A program made the position numbers and the translations under genes. A stretch of 64,000 nucleotides of DNA. It comes from Paenibacillus sp. yr247 (GTDB taxonomy: Bacteria > Bacillota > Bacilli > Paenibacillales > NBRC-103111). Shown in pieces: positions 18,845 to 27,511 of this stretch. Each line of letters starts with the position of its first letter. Positions within the stretch are counted from its first letter, which is position 1. Location: NCBI RefSeq assembly GCF_900103825.1, contig NZ_FNIF01000001.1, positions 124,001 through 188,000 of the forward strand, written 5' to 3'. The notes under the pieces were generated by a model, which was not told the DNA's origin, ran no database searches, and saw nothing but the letters and a program-made list of their open reading frames with translations.

Positions 18845-20130
18845 TCAATAGAGCGGCCAACAGGCATATAGATTGCACCATTAACATCTATAATTTGTGC
18901 AATGACTTCGTCCGATAGTAGATTGCGTCCATCGAGTACAAGGGGAAGGCGCATATGTTGAATCATGCGAGGCCAATCCAGACTTGCAAACTGCGGCCAT
19001 TCCGTCATAATAATTACGGCATCGGCATTCCTCACCGCATCGTAGGGAGAGTCCATCACGTTAACACCATCTGCCGGAACATAGTGGACGACTGGATCGT
19101 AGGCATGAACTTCGATTCCATGACGCTGACAATGGGATAATAAGGCGAGAAAAGGAGCATCCCGAACATCATTCGTATTCGGTTTGAATGAGATGCCTAA
19201 CACGCAGAGCCGTTTGCCAATAGGGTTCATCCATATCGAGAGAAGCTTTGCGAACATCCTTGAAATACGCTGATCATTAATTTTGGCGGTTGCCTCGAGT
19301 AATGGAAGCGAGCAGCCAATAAGCCTTCCGGAAGTGAGCAGTGACTTCAAATCCTTTGTGAAACAGGATCCGCCGTAACCGACTCCTGCTTTCAAAAAGT
19401 CCGGTCCGATACGTTGGTCAGATCCTACGCCTTCCACGACTTGGCGAATATCCGCGCCATAACCTTCACATAAATCGGACATCATATTTGCAAACGAAAT
19501 TTTCATGGCCAGAAATGCATTGGATGCATATTTAACAAGCTCGGCACTGCGCCTATCACATACTTGAACAGGGGCATTAATACCCTCATATAACTGGCGA
19601 AGCAGCGTCTCTGCATGGTGTGATTTGCAGCCGAAAACAATACGGTCGGGCTCCAGAAAATCGTAAACGGCACTGCCTTGCCGTAAAAATTCTGGATTAT
19701 AGGCAACTTCAGTAAGAAGACCCGCCGCATGCAGGCTCACTTCGAGCTCGTCACAGGTTCCAACAGGTACGGTACTTTTTATAATAACAAGCGGTGGACA
19801 GATGCCGGATTGCATCAAATGACCAAGCACTTCACGAATTTGCCTAAGATCTGTATAGCCATCCACTCGGGTGGGCGTGCCAACTGCAATCATTAGGGCA
19901 TCAGCACCGGCGGCCGCTCTAGCAACGTCTGTGTCAAAGAACAATTTGCCGCTGTCACGCGTGTCTGCCAGCAGCGTATCCAGTTCAGGTTCCCATACAC
20001 TCAGCTTACTTTCCATCAAGCCATGGATGACCTGCTCTCGGTCGACTGCCGTAACTTCATGACCTAGCTTTGCAAAGCAGACGGCTGCCACCAATCCGAC
20101 ATAACCCGTTCCTATTAAAGTTAATCGCAT
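18826..20130 (-). CDS. ugd: UDP-glucose 6-dehydrogenase
   Basis: The 434-residue enzyme has the N-terminal NAD fold (LIGTGYVGLVAAVCFAKLGH). The central dimer helix and catalytic region follow, with NPEFLRQGSAVYDFLEPDRIVFG and YGGSCFTKD, whose Cys256 is the thiohemiacetal nucleophile. The C-terminal UDP-binding Rossmann fold contains GISFKPNTNDVRDAP. It oxidises UDP-glucose to UDP-glucuronate with two NAD. It is the second gene of a two-gene operon, 14 bp behind a GT4 glycosyltransferase, so the UDP-glucuronate probably feeds a surface glycan or glucuronosyl lipid (inference). The length is normal. Confidence 0.95.
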   Translation of the reverse strand: MRLTLIGTGYVGLVAAVCFAKLGHEVTAVDREQVIHGLMESKLSVWEPELDTLLADTRDSGKLFFDTDVARAAAGADALMIAVGTPTRVDGYTDLRQIREVLGHLMQSGICPPLVIIKSTVPVGTCDELEVSLHAAGLLTEVAYNPEFLRQGSAVYDFLEPDRIVFGCKSHHAETLLRQLYEGINAPVQVCDRRSAELVKYASNAFLAMKISFANMMSDLCEGYGADIRQVVEGVGSDQRIGPDFLKAGVGYGGSCFTKDLKSLLTSGRLIGCSLPLLEATAKINDQRISRMFAKLLSIWMNPIGKRLCVLGISFKPNTNDVRDAPFLALLSHCQRHGIEVHAYDPVVHYVPADGVNVMDSPYDAVRNADAVIIMTEWPQFASLDWPRMIQHMRLPLVLDGRNLLSDEVIAQIIDVNGAIYMPVGRSIDQHLPK

Positions 20131-20144
20131 TGATTATCCCCCCT

Positions 20145-21302
20145 TCAAGCAGAGTAAAATCCCGGTTTCTTGCCGAGCTGGCGAGAATCAATAATTTGTT
20201 CGTAGTTCCATAGCAGCTTTTCAAAGATAGCGTCCCAAGAACGTCCAAGTGCGAAACTCCTAGCTTCTATGATGAAACTAGCTAATCGTTCTGGGTCATC
20301 CGCCAACGCGCAAATCTCCCGAATAAACGAGTCAGGATGGCGAGGCGTGCACAAAACACCTGTCCGCCCAGACACAACCATTTCACGAACCCCTCCGCTA
20401 TTTGCGGCAATAACGGGTAAGCCCGATGCCATTGCCTCCAGTGCGACGTTACCGAACGTTTCGGTACTGGAAGGAAAGATGAATAAGTCAGCTGAAGCAT
20501 AGAGCTGGGCAAGTTCTTCGCCGCGCTTGTAACCAGCAAATGTCACATTGTCCGGTGCTTGCTCTCTCAAATCGGGGAGAAGTGGTCCGTCTCCAACAAT
20601 GAGCCAATGGACACGTGCTTTCAACGAATCAGGTAATGTTCGCATGATTGCAATTAATGTATCTATATCTTTTTCCGGAGCAATCCGGCCCACATAAAGT
20701 AGTAGGATTGGTGCTGTAATGCCGTATCGTTCACGAACATCGTTGCTTTTCTTATCGGGTGTGTACAAGTCGCAATCTACACCTCTCGACCAAAGCAGCA
20801 AGCGGCTTAAGCCATGCAAATGGAGTGAATCAATGGTATCGAGAGATGGAGCGAATGTGGCGTCGCATGATTGGTGAAACCATTTCATATACGCCCAGTA
20901 TAAGGGGACAGCCTGTTTCATCCGGTAGTATTCAAGATAGCGATCGAAATGAGTATGATAGGAAGCTACATGCGGAATTTGGTGCTTGCGAGAGTAGTGA
21001 AGGCCACATAGGCCGATATTAAATGGAGTTGCCAAATGGAGCAGATCGGGGCGGAATCGGTCGAGTTCAGTGTGTAAAGCAATGACGTTCGGCAGTGCGA
21101 TTCGGCACTCGGGGTAAAGAAAGAAGGGGATACTGTTAATGGGGCGAACTGGATCGGGGTAAGCAACATCATCAGTGCATTTTGGTATAAAAACGAGATG
21201 ATCAATGCCACGGCGATGTAAGTAATCAGTTAGCCGCCCAAGTGTGAGAGCTACGCCATTCATTTGAGGAACAAATGTGTCGGTAAATAACGCGAGGCGC
21301 AT
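20145..21302 (-). CDS. GT4 family glycosyltransferase (alpha-mannosyl/glucuronosyl-lipid type)
   Basis: The 385-residue GT-B protein begins RLALFTDTFVPQMNGVALTL, the typical start of the MgtA/PimB/UgtP-like GT4 group. The C-terminal donor-binding half has YVGRIAPEKDIDTLI and the EX7E motif region SSTETFGNVALEAMASGLPVIAANSGG. Relatives transfer hexoses or glucuronic acid to diacylglycerol or phosphatidylinositol at the membrane. Its partner gene makes UDP-glucuronate, so a glucuronosyl transfer is plausible but not proven. It is the first gene of the operon and is divergent from the frameshifted secreted-protein gene. Confidence 0.88.
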   Translation of the reverse strand: MRLALFTDTFVPQMNGVALTLGRLTDYLHRRGIDHLVFIPKCTDDVAYPDPVRPINSIPFFLYPECRIALPNVIALHTELDRFRPDLLHLATPFNIGLCGLHYSRKHQIPHVASYHTHFDRYLEYYRMKQAVPLYWAYMKWFHQSCDATFAPSLDTIDSLHLHGLSRLLLWSRGVDCDLYTPDKKSNDVRERYGITAPILLLYVGRIAPEKDIDTLIAIMRTLPDSLKARVHWLIVGDGPLLPDLREQAPDNVTFAGYKRGEELAQLYASADLFIFPSSTETFGNVALEAMASGLPVIAANSGGVREMVVSGRTGVLCTPRHPDSFIREICALADDPERLASFIIEARSFALGRSWDAIFEKLLWNYEQIIDSRQLGKKPGFYSA

Positions 21303-21406
21303 GAGTATCCCTCCTACAGTTCCTTTTATATCATTAGAATAGCATGTGATTATTAGAAGAACGTCAAACTAATGTTAAATCATTTTTAAGAAAGTGGAGG
21401 GATATC

Positions 21407-21986
21407 TTGAAAAAACTAGTGTACATAAGTGCCATTCTCGTTACATTAACTTGCTTTAACGTACATGCTGTCCTTGCTTTTGATGGAGCAGAGGTGTTTG
21501 ATATCCAGAAAGGTGAGGTTGTAAAAACATTAAAGCACTCTGCAAAGTTTGCAAAGTGAAGTTGAGAAATGGTTATCTTCGATTTCTGGAGCTGTCGGCT
21601 CATTGAATATTGAGCCTGACAATGGGTTAGGAATAAAGATTGAACTCGCTCCTCCTCTGAAAATCAAAAATAAATGGATTACGGGAACAGTCGCTGAGGT
21701 AGTATTGTTTATAAGTCAAACGGAGACGTACTATCCTACGCTTTTAATATTCACAAAGGAGGATAGCGTAATCGCAGTAAGTATCAATCATGATTTAAAG
21801 GTTTTTTTGAAAACAAATAATCTTTATAATCCAGAATTAAATCTTAACAATCCATCGAATAAAAATAACAAACAAAGCCCCATGACGACCCCTATTTTCT
21901 TCCAAAAAGTTGTTGCAATATACGTAATTTCGATGTACGATACAGCTATTAATAAAACGCTTACAATTCCGACGTTCCTTTATTAA
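21407..21986 (+). pseudogene. Frameshifted small secreted protein
   Basis: TTG 21407 follows GTGGAGGG and opens a frame with a clear signal peptide (KKLVYISAILVTLTCF, then HAVLA) and a mature start FDGAEVFDIQKGEVVKTL. That frame stops at 21557. The sense continues in another frame from about 21549 (QSEVEKWLSSISGAVGS to the stop at 21984). The switch lies in a direct repeat, tgcaaagtt/tgcaaagtg, which points to a slippage indel. Joined, it would be a secreted protein of ~190 residues. I do not recognise the family. It could be a true pseudogene or a sequencing error. Confidence 0.55.
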
Positions 21987-21996
21987 ACCGGTTTAA
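21983..21996. promoter_or_regulatory. LacI-type operator copy 1
   Basis: The palindrome TTAAACCGGTTTAA with a central CG is typical of LacI-family operators. It overlaps the end of the frameshifted gene. Identical or near-identical copies lie at 22067 and 22129. The LacI gene at 29125, last in the downstream operon, is the likely binding protein. Confidence 0.65.
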
Positions 21997-22032
21997 AGAG
22001 AGGGAGATCCATGTCTCCTTAGCTCGAAAATA

Positions 22033-22044
22033 TTAAGCGCTTAC
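22033..22044. promoter_or_regulatory. TTAAGCGCTTAC operator/cre-like element
   Basis: TTAAGCGCTTAC lies between operator copies 1 and 2. It differs by one base from TTAAGCGCTTAA, which occurs twice (plus one variant) before iolD at 63562-63620. It may bind the same LacI-type protein, or CcpA. Confidence 0.35.
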
Positions 22045-22066
22045 AATTATTTTTTTGTAAATTCAA

Positions 22067-22080
22067 TTAAATCGGTTTAA
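22067..22080. promoter_or_regulatory. LacI-type operator copy 2
   Basis: TTAAATCGGTTTAA has one base difference from the perfect palindrome. Its centre is 84 bp from copy 1 and 62 bp from copy 3. A candidate -10 box, TATACT (22088-22093), lies just downstream, so this copy probably overlaps the promoter. Confidence 0.65.
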
Positions 22081-22128
22081 ATCAAAATATACTTAACATG
22101 ATTTATGACCCGCAGAATGACTCATTCA

Positions 22129-22142
22129 TTAAACCGGTTTAA
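22129..22142. promoter_or_regulatory. LacI-type operator copy 3
   Basis: The perfect palindrome TTAAACCGGTTTAA lies about 35 bp downstream of the candidate -10 box and 90 bp before the binding-protein start. It would act as a roadblock or as the downstream arm of a repression loop. Confidence 0.65.
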
Positions 22143-22231
22143 AGTTTAATCTACTAGGAGGTGAAGGGAAACAATTTTCAGTGTTTGATGAGGAAGATTG
22201 AAGTACCAGTATAATCATGGAGGGGATAGGC

Positions 22232-24196
22232 TTGAAAAAAAACAGGTTGTTTTTTGTAATGATGATGTTGATTTTGGCAGTTGTTTTTGTGGCGTGTGAG
22301 AGTGAAAGTGATCCAAAGCCAAGTTCAGCCGTTCAGGCATCTAAGGCGCCTGTTGCATCTGCTACTGTGAAGGCAGACGGCTACAATGAGGCCCCAATGT
22401 TAACTAAGCTAGTCGGATCAGGTTCACTGAAGCCTGTGACTGAACGGATGCCGGTTAAGGAAGATATCATGGTTGAAAAAACATTGGACGAAATAGGGAA
22501 ATACGGCGGGGATTGGAAAATGCCTTGGGGTGGACCTAATGATCGTTGGGCTGTTGGTCAACCTACGGAGGAAGCGCTTTTCCGCTTTAATAAGGATGGA
22601 AGTACGGTTGAACCAAACGTGGCCAAAGGCTATGAAGTCAATAAAGACTCAACTGAATTCACCATCCATTTGAGAAAAGGTATGAAGTGGTCAGATGGAG
22701 TGCCTTTCACAGCCGATGATGTCATTTTCTATTGGGAGCACATGCTCACTAAAGAGACTTTCGGCAAAAAAATATATGATGCTTATTATTCTGTCGACCC
22801 TGTAACAGGGGAAAAGGCATTAGCGCAAGTGACCAAAGTTGATGATTATACCTTTAAGGTTGTACATAAGTATCCCAGCGTGCAGTTCTTGGAACGCGTT
22901 GCCATTGATAACAAATGGTTCTTTGCACCGGCACATTTCCAAAAAACCATATTGCCTGAGTTTGTAGGTGATGCGAAGGCGCTTGAAATTGCGAAACAAT
23001 GGGGCTTTGCAGATGTGAAGTCTTTCTTGGTAGCAACGGGCTATTACTATTGGGTAAACCCGCAAATCCCGACCTTAAGAGCTTGGGTAGCTAAAAATGA
23101 CCCTAATAGTGATCAGTTTATTATGGAACGCAATCCCTATTTCTGGAAAGTTGATAGCGCAGGAAATCAGCTCCCTTATATGGACCGTATCGTCGCTACC
23201 AAAGTGCAGGATCCGGCTCAAAGAATTCTCGGCACATTAGCGGGAGATTATAATCTGCTTGATTTTGATTTTAAAGATTTCACTGTACTGAAAGAAAATG
23301 AGAAAAAAGCTGGGTTCCGGGTAATGCCTTGGACAACACCAACCTGGTCAAGTGCGGGTCTTCAATTTAATCAAACAATTGCGGATCCCAATCTGCGCAA
23401 GCTGTTCCAAGATATCCGATTTAGAGAAGCCGTTTCCGTTGCGGTCGACCGAAAGGAAATTTCAGAGATCATTACGAATGGTTTAGGCGCACCTCAACAA
23501 GCCGCAGTTCCTGAAGGTTTGGTTGGTTACCAAAAAGGCTGGGCGGATCAGTGGAGTAAATTTGATCAATCGCGTGCGAATCAACTTTTGGATGAAATAG
23601 GTCTGACTAAACGTGATAAGAACAATTTTCGTTTAAACGCAGACGGCTCTGATCTAACTGTCACGATTATTGAACCGAGTACAAATTCGGCAAAATTCTT
23701 GGAATTAATAAAAAAATATTATGAGCAAGTTGGCATTAAGGTAGATCTGAAAGTTGTGGATCAAGGAACTCACAATGATCTCAAATATGCGAATAAGATT
23801 CCAGCAACCACAGAAAATATTTCTCTCGTTAATGTAGCTTTTCGACCTGATACATTAGTGCCTCTGAGAGTATTGACACCATGGCTTGGAAATTATGGAT
23901 TGTATACTTCATCTAATGGAAAAGACGGAGTAAAACCAGAAGGTGATGTAGCGTTAATAATGGATTACTGGAATAAAGTTAAATCATCTACAAGCAAAGA
24001 GGAAATAACGAAATGGAGTAATGAAATCATTAAGCTCCATCAAAAGAATCAGTGGATTATTGGTTATGCAGGCCCAACACCAAAGTTGATTGTTGCATCA
24101 AACAAAATGGGTAACGTACCTAAGGACTTAGTCTATGCAGATGAATTCCGCAGTATGGGGCATGCTCATCCTTCACAATTCTTTATCAAACAATAA
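22232..24196 (+). CDS. Family 5 extracellular solute-binding lipoprotein (Opp/oligosaccharide type)
   Basis: TTG 22232 is chosen because GGAGGGG lies 6 nt upstream and the product then begins with a normal lipoprotein signal (KKNRLFF, hydrophobic core, FVACES with Cys22). ATG 22217 lies inside the ribosome site. The 654-residue mature fold is SBP_bac_5: TEEALFRFNKDGSTVEPNVA, LRKGMKWSDGVPFTADDV and ERNPYFWKVD are family landmarks. The family binds peptides, nickel, or plant oligosaccharides. With a GH95 fucosidase and LacI regulator next door, an oligosaccharide ligand is more likely than a peptide (inference). The four other importer genes follow in order. Confidence 0.9.
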   Translation: MKKNRLFFVMMMLILAVVFVACESESDPKPSSAVQASKAPVASATVKADGYNEAPMLTKLVGSGSLKPVTERMPVKEDIMVEKTLDEIGKYGGDWKMPWGGPNDRWAVGQPTEEALFRFNKDGSTVEPNVAKGYEVNKDSTEFTIHLRKGMKWSDGVPFTADDVIFYWEHMLTKETFGKKIYDAYYSVDPVTGEKALAQVTKVDDYTFKVVHKYPSVQFLERVAIDNKWFFAPAHFQKTILPEFVGDAKALEIAKQWGFADVKSFLVATGYYYWVNPQIPTLRAWVAKNDPNSDQFIMERNPYFWKVDSAGNQLPYMDRIVATKVQDPAQRILGTLAGDYNLLDFDFKDFTVLKENEKKAGFRVMPWTTPTWSSAGLQFNQTIADPNLRKLFQDIRFREAVSVAVDRKEISEIITNGLGAPQQAAVPEGLVGYQKGWADQWSKFDQSRANQLLDEIGLTKRDKNNFRLNADGSDLTVTIIEPSTNSAKFLELIKKYYEQVGIKVDLKVVDQGTHNDLKYANKIPATTENISLVNVAFRPDTLVPLRVLTPWLGNYGLYTSSNGKDGVKPEGDVALIMDYWNKVKSSTSKEEITKWSNEIIKLHQKNQWIIGYAGPTPKLIVASNKMGNVPKDLVYADEFRSMGHAHPSQFFIKQ

Positions 24197-24211
24197 GTTA
24201 GTTCTTTACTA

Positions 24212-24243
24212 AATAATGGGGGAGTCCAACTTCCCCCATTATT
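24212..24243 (+). terminator. Intercistronic hairpin after the binding-protein gene
   Basis: AATAATGGGGGA (24212-24223) pairs perfectly with TCCCCCATTATT (24232-24243) across an 8-nt loop, followed by a short T-rich stretch. It likely attenuates transcription into the permease genes or protects the upstream mRNA end. Confidence 0.65.
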
Positions 24244-24289
24244 ATTTTCAGGTGGCATCATCGAATTAACCGGAGAGGATAGGATTGAG

Positions 24290-25288
24290 ATGCTCCAATA
24301 TATTGTAAGAAGAATCATTTTGGTAATACCTGTCGTTTTTTTTATTTCAATGATCGTCTTCTACATCATTCAGCTTCCGCCCGGTGACTATGTATCGACT
24401 TATGCGGCGAAGATGTCTGCGGCAGGCGATGTAATGACACAAAATGATATGGATGTAATGAGAGCTAGCTTAAAGTTGGATCAACCTTGGTTTATACAAT
24501 ATTTGGAATGGATGAAAAATATTATTTTTCATTTTAACTTCGGGTATTCTTTTAGCTATAACAAGCCTGTTATGACCGTAATTTCGCAATACATGGGGTT
24601 AACGATTATCGTCTCTCTGGTGACAATGGCTTTTACGTATTGCGTGGCGATCCCGATCGGTATTTACTGCGCTGTAAAGCAATATTCGATAGGTGATTAT
24701 ATTTTTTCAGCCATCGGGTTTCTGGGTATGGCTACTCCTCACTTTTTGATGGCTATTATCTTAATGTATCTGTCTTATGTGTATTTTGGCGATCCCTTGC
24801 TAGGTCTATTTTCGAGTGAATTCGCAAATGCCGGATGGTCGATAGATAAGGTTTTTGATTTGCTGAAGCACATGATCATCCCTGTTATTGTTATTGGTTT
24901 GGCGAACACAGCAGAGCTGATTCGAGTGATGAGAGGTCAAATGCTGGACGAATTGAATAAGCCGAATGTGGTGACAGCAAGATCAAAAGGCTTATCAGAA
25001 ACGAAAATACTGCTCAAATATCCGACGCGAGCTGCGATGAATCCGATCGTGAGCACTATTGGATGGTCCCTAACATCGATTTTCACAGGTTCGACGATTA
25101 CGGCAATCGTACTGAATTTACCCATTCAAGGCCCAGTTATGTATAACGCATTATTAGCTCAGGATATGTATTTGGCGGGAACCTGGTTATTGTTTATGGC
25201 TGTCTTGACGGTTATCGGAACATTGATTTCGGATATTTTATTGGCATGGCTCGATCCAAAAATTCGTACAGAGTTCAGAGGTATGTGA
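24290..25288 (+). CDS. ABC permease, OppB/DppB type
   Basis: The 332-residue membrane protein has six predicted helices: one near the N-terminus (IILVIPVVFFISMIVFYIIQ), then a periplasmic loop with LPPGDY, then five more. The EAA-type loop reads VTARSKGLSETKILLKYPTRAAMNP, which contacts the ATPase. This is the first of two channel subunits of the Opp-type importer. It follows the binding-protein gene after a hairpin and overlaps the next gene's upstream frame closely. Confidence 0.92.
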   Translation: MLQYIVRRIILVIPVVFFISMIVFYIIQLPPGDYVSTYAAKMSAAGDVMTQNDMDVMRASLKLDQPWFIQYLEWMKNIIFHFNFGYSFSYNKPVMTVISQYMGLTIIVSLVTMAFTYCVAIPIGIYCAVKQYSIGDYIFSAIGFLGMATPHFLMAIILMYLSYVYFGDPLLGLFSSEFANAGWSIDKVFDLLKHMIIPVIVIGLANTAELIRVMRGQMLDELNKPNVVTARSKGLSETKILLKYPTRAAMNPIVSTIGWSLTSIFTGSTITAIVLNLPIQGPVMYNALLAQDMYLAGTWLLFMAVLTVIGTLISDILLAWLDPKIRTEFRGM

Positions 25289-25290
25289 CC

Positions 25291-26436
25291 ATGAAAACTA
25301 TTCCAATATTAGGAAGACAACGACTAAACACAATTAAACAAACAAAGAATAGCGATGTATATTATAGCTCACAATGGCGACTTATGTATCGCAGGTTAAA
25401 AAAGCATAAATTAGCCCGCATCAGCCTAGTGATTCTCGCCTTTTTTTATATTGGCGCCATTTTTGCCCAATTTATCGCGCCTTACGGCTTGCAAAGCTAT
25501 GACAGTAAATATGTGAATGCGCCTCCGGTTAAAGTGAGCTTCAAGGATGCAGAAGGCAATTTTCACTTTAGACCGTTTGTGAATGAGCTCAAGTCAGGAA
25601 GAGACCCAGTAACACTGCGGAAAATGTTTGTGCAGGACGAGAAAGTTCGCCATCCGGTCCGCTTTTTTGTGAAGGGTGAAAGCTATACGTTTCTAGGCTT
25701 GTTTTCAACGAATATCCATCTATTTGGCGTGGATGAGCCTGGACGCATATTTATGTTCGGTACAGACGGGATGGGCAGAGATTTATTATCTCGTGTTGTC
25801 CTAGGAAGTCAAATTTCATTAAGCATCCCTCTCATTGGCGTAACGATAAGCTTTGTCTTAGGTTTGTTTATCGGGGGGGTATCAGGGTATTTCGGAGGAT
25901 GGATTGATTCGGTTATACAGCGGTTTATTGAAATCATTCGTTCATTTCCGACGCTCCCTTTATGGATGGCATTGTCAGCTGCAATACCAGCTCGAGTTCC
26001 CGTTGTAACCATGTATCTGTATATCGTCATCATTTTCGCGTTTATCGGTTGGACGGAATTAGCTAGGGTTGCAAGAGGGAAGTTTATATCTTTAAAAAAT
26101 GAAGAATATGTTCTGGCAGCCAAAATAGCCGGCGTTAGCGATGCGAAAATCATTATTAAGCATCTTTTGCCCGGGTTTATCAGCTATTTGGTTGTGGCAA
26201 CGACACTGGCCATACCCGGTATGATTCTTGGTGAGACAGCAATGAGTTTTCTTGGGCTCGGGATTCGTTCTCCTGCCACCAGCTGGGGAGTTCTGCTTCA
26301 AGAAGCTCAGCAAATCGAGAATGTCGCTTTGTATCCATGGAAGCTAATCCCTTTAGGCTTTGTCATCGTTACCGTTTTAACCTTTAACTTTCTTGGCGAC
26401 GGATTACGTGATGCAGCGGATCCATACAAGAAATAA
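25291..26436 (+). CDS. ABC permease, OppC/DppC type
   Basis: The ATG at 25291 lies 3 bp after the previous stop codon, with GAGGT upstream; an in-frame start at 25246 inside the previous gene is less likely. The 381-residue product has the N-terminal OppC extension and helix (LARISLVILAFFYIGAIFAQFIAPYG) and a ~100-residue extracellular loop. Five further helices follow, with the EAA loop (YVLAAKIAGVSDAKIIIKHLLPG). The long loop between helices 1 and 2 (about residues 65-165) is bigger than in DppC and is seen in oligosaccharide-type members of the family. Confidence 0.9.
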   Translation: MKTIPILGRQRLNTIKQTKNSDVYYSSQWRLMYRRLKKHKLARISLVILAFFYIGAIFAQFIAPYGLQSYDSKYVNAPPVKVSFKDAEGNFHFRPFVNELKSGRDPVTLRKMFVQDEKVRHPVRFFVKGESYTFLGLFSTNIHLFGVDEPGRIFMFGTDGMGRDLLSRVVLGSQISLSIPLIGVTISFVLGLFIGGVSGYFGGWIDSVIQRFIEIIRSFPTLPLWMALSAAIPARVPVVTMYLYIVIIFAFIGWTELARVARGKFISLKNEEYVLAAKIAGVSDAKIIIKHLLPGFISYLVVATTLAIPGMILGETAMSFLGLGIRSPATSWGVLLQEAQQIENVALYPWKLIPLGFVIVTVLTFNFLGDGLRDAADPYKK

Positions 26437-26465
26437 TCCATATTAGAGTAAAGCGAGGGGATATA

Positions 26466-27509
26466 ATGACATCTCAAGCTTCCGTTTCACAATCCGAGCA
26501 ACCCCTTCTGTCCGTCCAAGATCTTAAGATTCGAATTCAAATGGATAATGGAGAAATGAAGGCCGTGGATGGTGTTGATTTTGAAATAAAAAAGGGAAAA
26601 ACACTGGGACTTGTTGGCGAGTCAGGCTGCGGGAAAAGTCTGACCAGCAGAGCAATTATCAGCATTAATCCAAAAGAGTGTGAAACCACGGGGAAGATCG
26701 TGTATCACTCCGACTCTGAGAAAGCCTTAAACCAATTGGATTTATTATCTTTAAATTCACGCAGTAAACAGATTCGTTCCATTCGAGGCAGAAAAATTGC
26801 CATGATATTTCAAGAACCGATGACGGCTTTTTCACCGATGTACACCATCGGGAACCAGATCATGGAATCCATTTTAATCCACCGCACCAAAAATAAAAAA
26901 GAAGCCAAAAAAATTGCGCTAGAAATGCTCAGTAAAGTGGGAATCTCCGATCAAGAGAAACGTTTTGACCAATATCCGCATGAATTCTCGGGGGGAATGC
27001 GTCAGCGAGCGATGATCTCGATGGCCTTATCCTGCAACCCCGAATTGTTAATTGCCGATGAGCCCACTACAGCACTTGATGTAACAATTCAAGCACAAGT
27101 GTTGGAGCTTATGAAAGGACTTCAACAGGAATTTGGAATGGCCATTCTGCTGGTGACTCACGATCTTGGGATAATAGCAGAAATGTGCGATGAAGTAGCC
27201 GTCATGTATCTAGGGAAAATCGTCGAGCAATCGACAGTGAAAGAAATTTTCAACAATCCCAAACACCCATATACCAAAGGTTTACTCAAATCTATGCCAA
27301 AACTATCCGAAAATAGACATACACGTTTAGAATCCATCGAAGGAACAGTACCAATGGCTACCAATATGCCTCCAATGTGCGGTTTCTACGATCGTTGTAA
27401 AGATAGGATGGATGGTGTATGCAATACACAAGCCGTACCGAAAACGCGCATATCCGATAACCATATGGTTAGATGTTTTCTTTACAAGGATGAGGGTGAA
27501 GGAGAATAA
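26466..27509 (+). CDS. ABC transporter ATPase, OppD type
   Basis: The 347-residue ATPase has Walker A GESGCGKS (residues 51-58), a Q-loop at IFQEP, the signature SGGMRQRAMI, Walker B LLIADEPTTALD and the switch His in LVTHD. The C-terminal oligopeptide-transporter domain carries three cysteines (CGFYDRC and CNT), as is typical for OppD. It powers the importer together with the next gene, which starts 2 bp after this stop codon. Confidence 0.94.
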   Translation: MTSQASVSQSEQPLLSVQDLKIRIQMDNGEMKAVDGVDFEIKKGKTLGLVGESGCGKSLTSRAIISINPKECETTGKIVYHSDSEKALNQLDLLSLNSRSKQIRSIRGRKIAMIFQEPMTAFSPMYTIGNQIMESILIHRTKNKKEAKKIALEMLSKVGISDQEKRFDQYPHEFSGGMRQRAMISMALSCNPELLIADEPTTALDVTIQAQVLELMKGLQQEFGMAILLVTHDLGIIAEMCDEVAVMYLGKIVEQSTVKEIFNNPKHPYTKGLLKSMPKLSENRHTRLESIEGTVPMATNMPPMCGFYDRCKDRMDGVCNTQAVPKTRISDNHMVRCFLYKDEGEGE

Positions 27510-27511
27510 GT

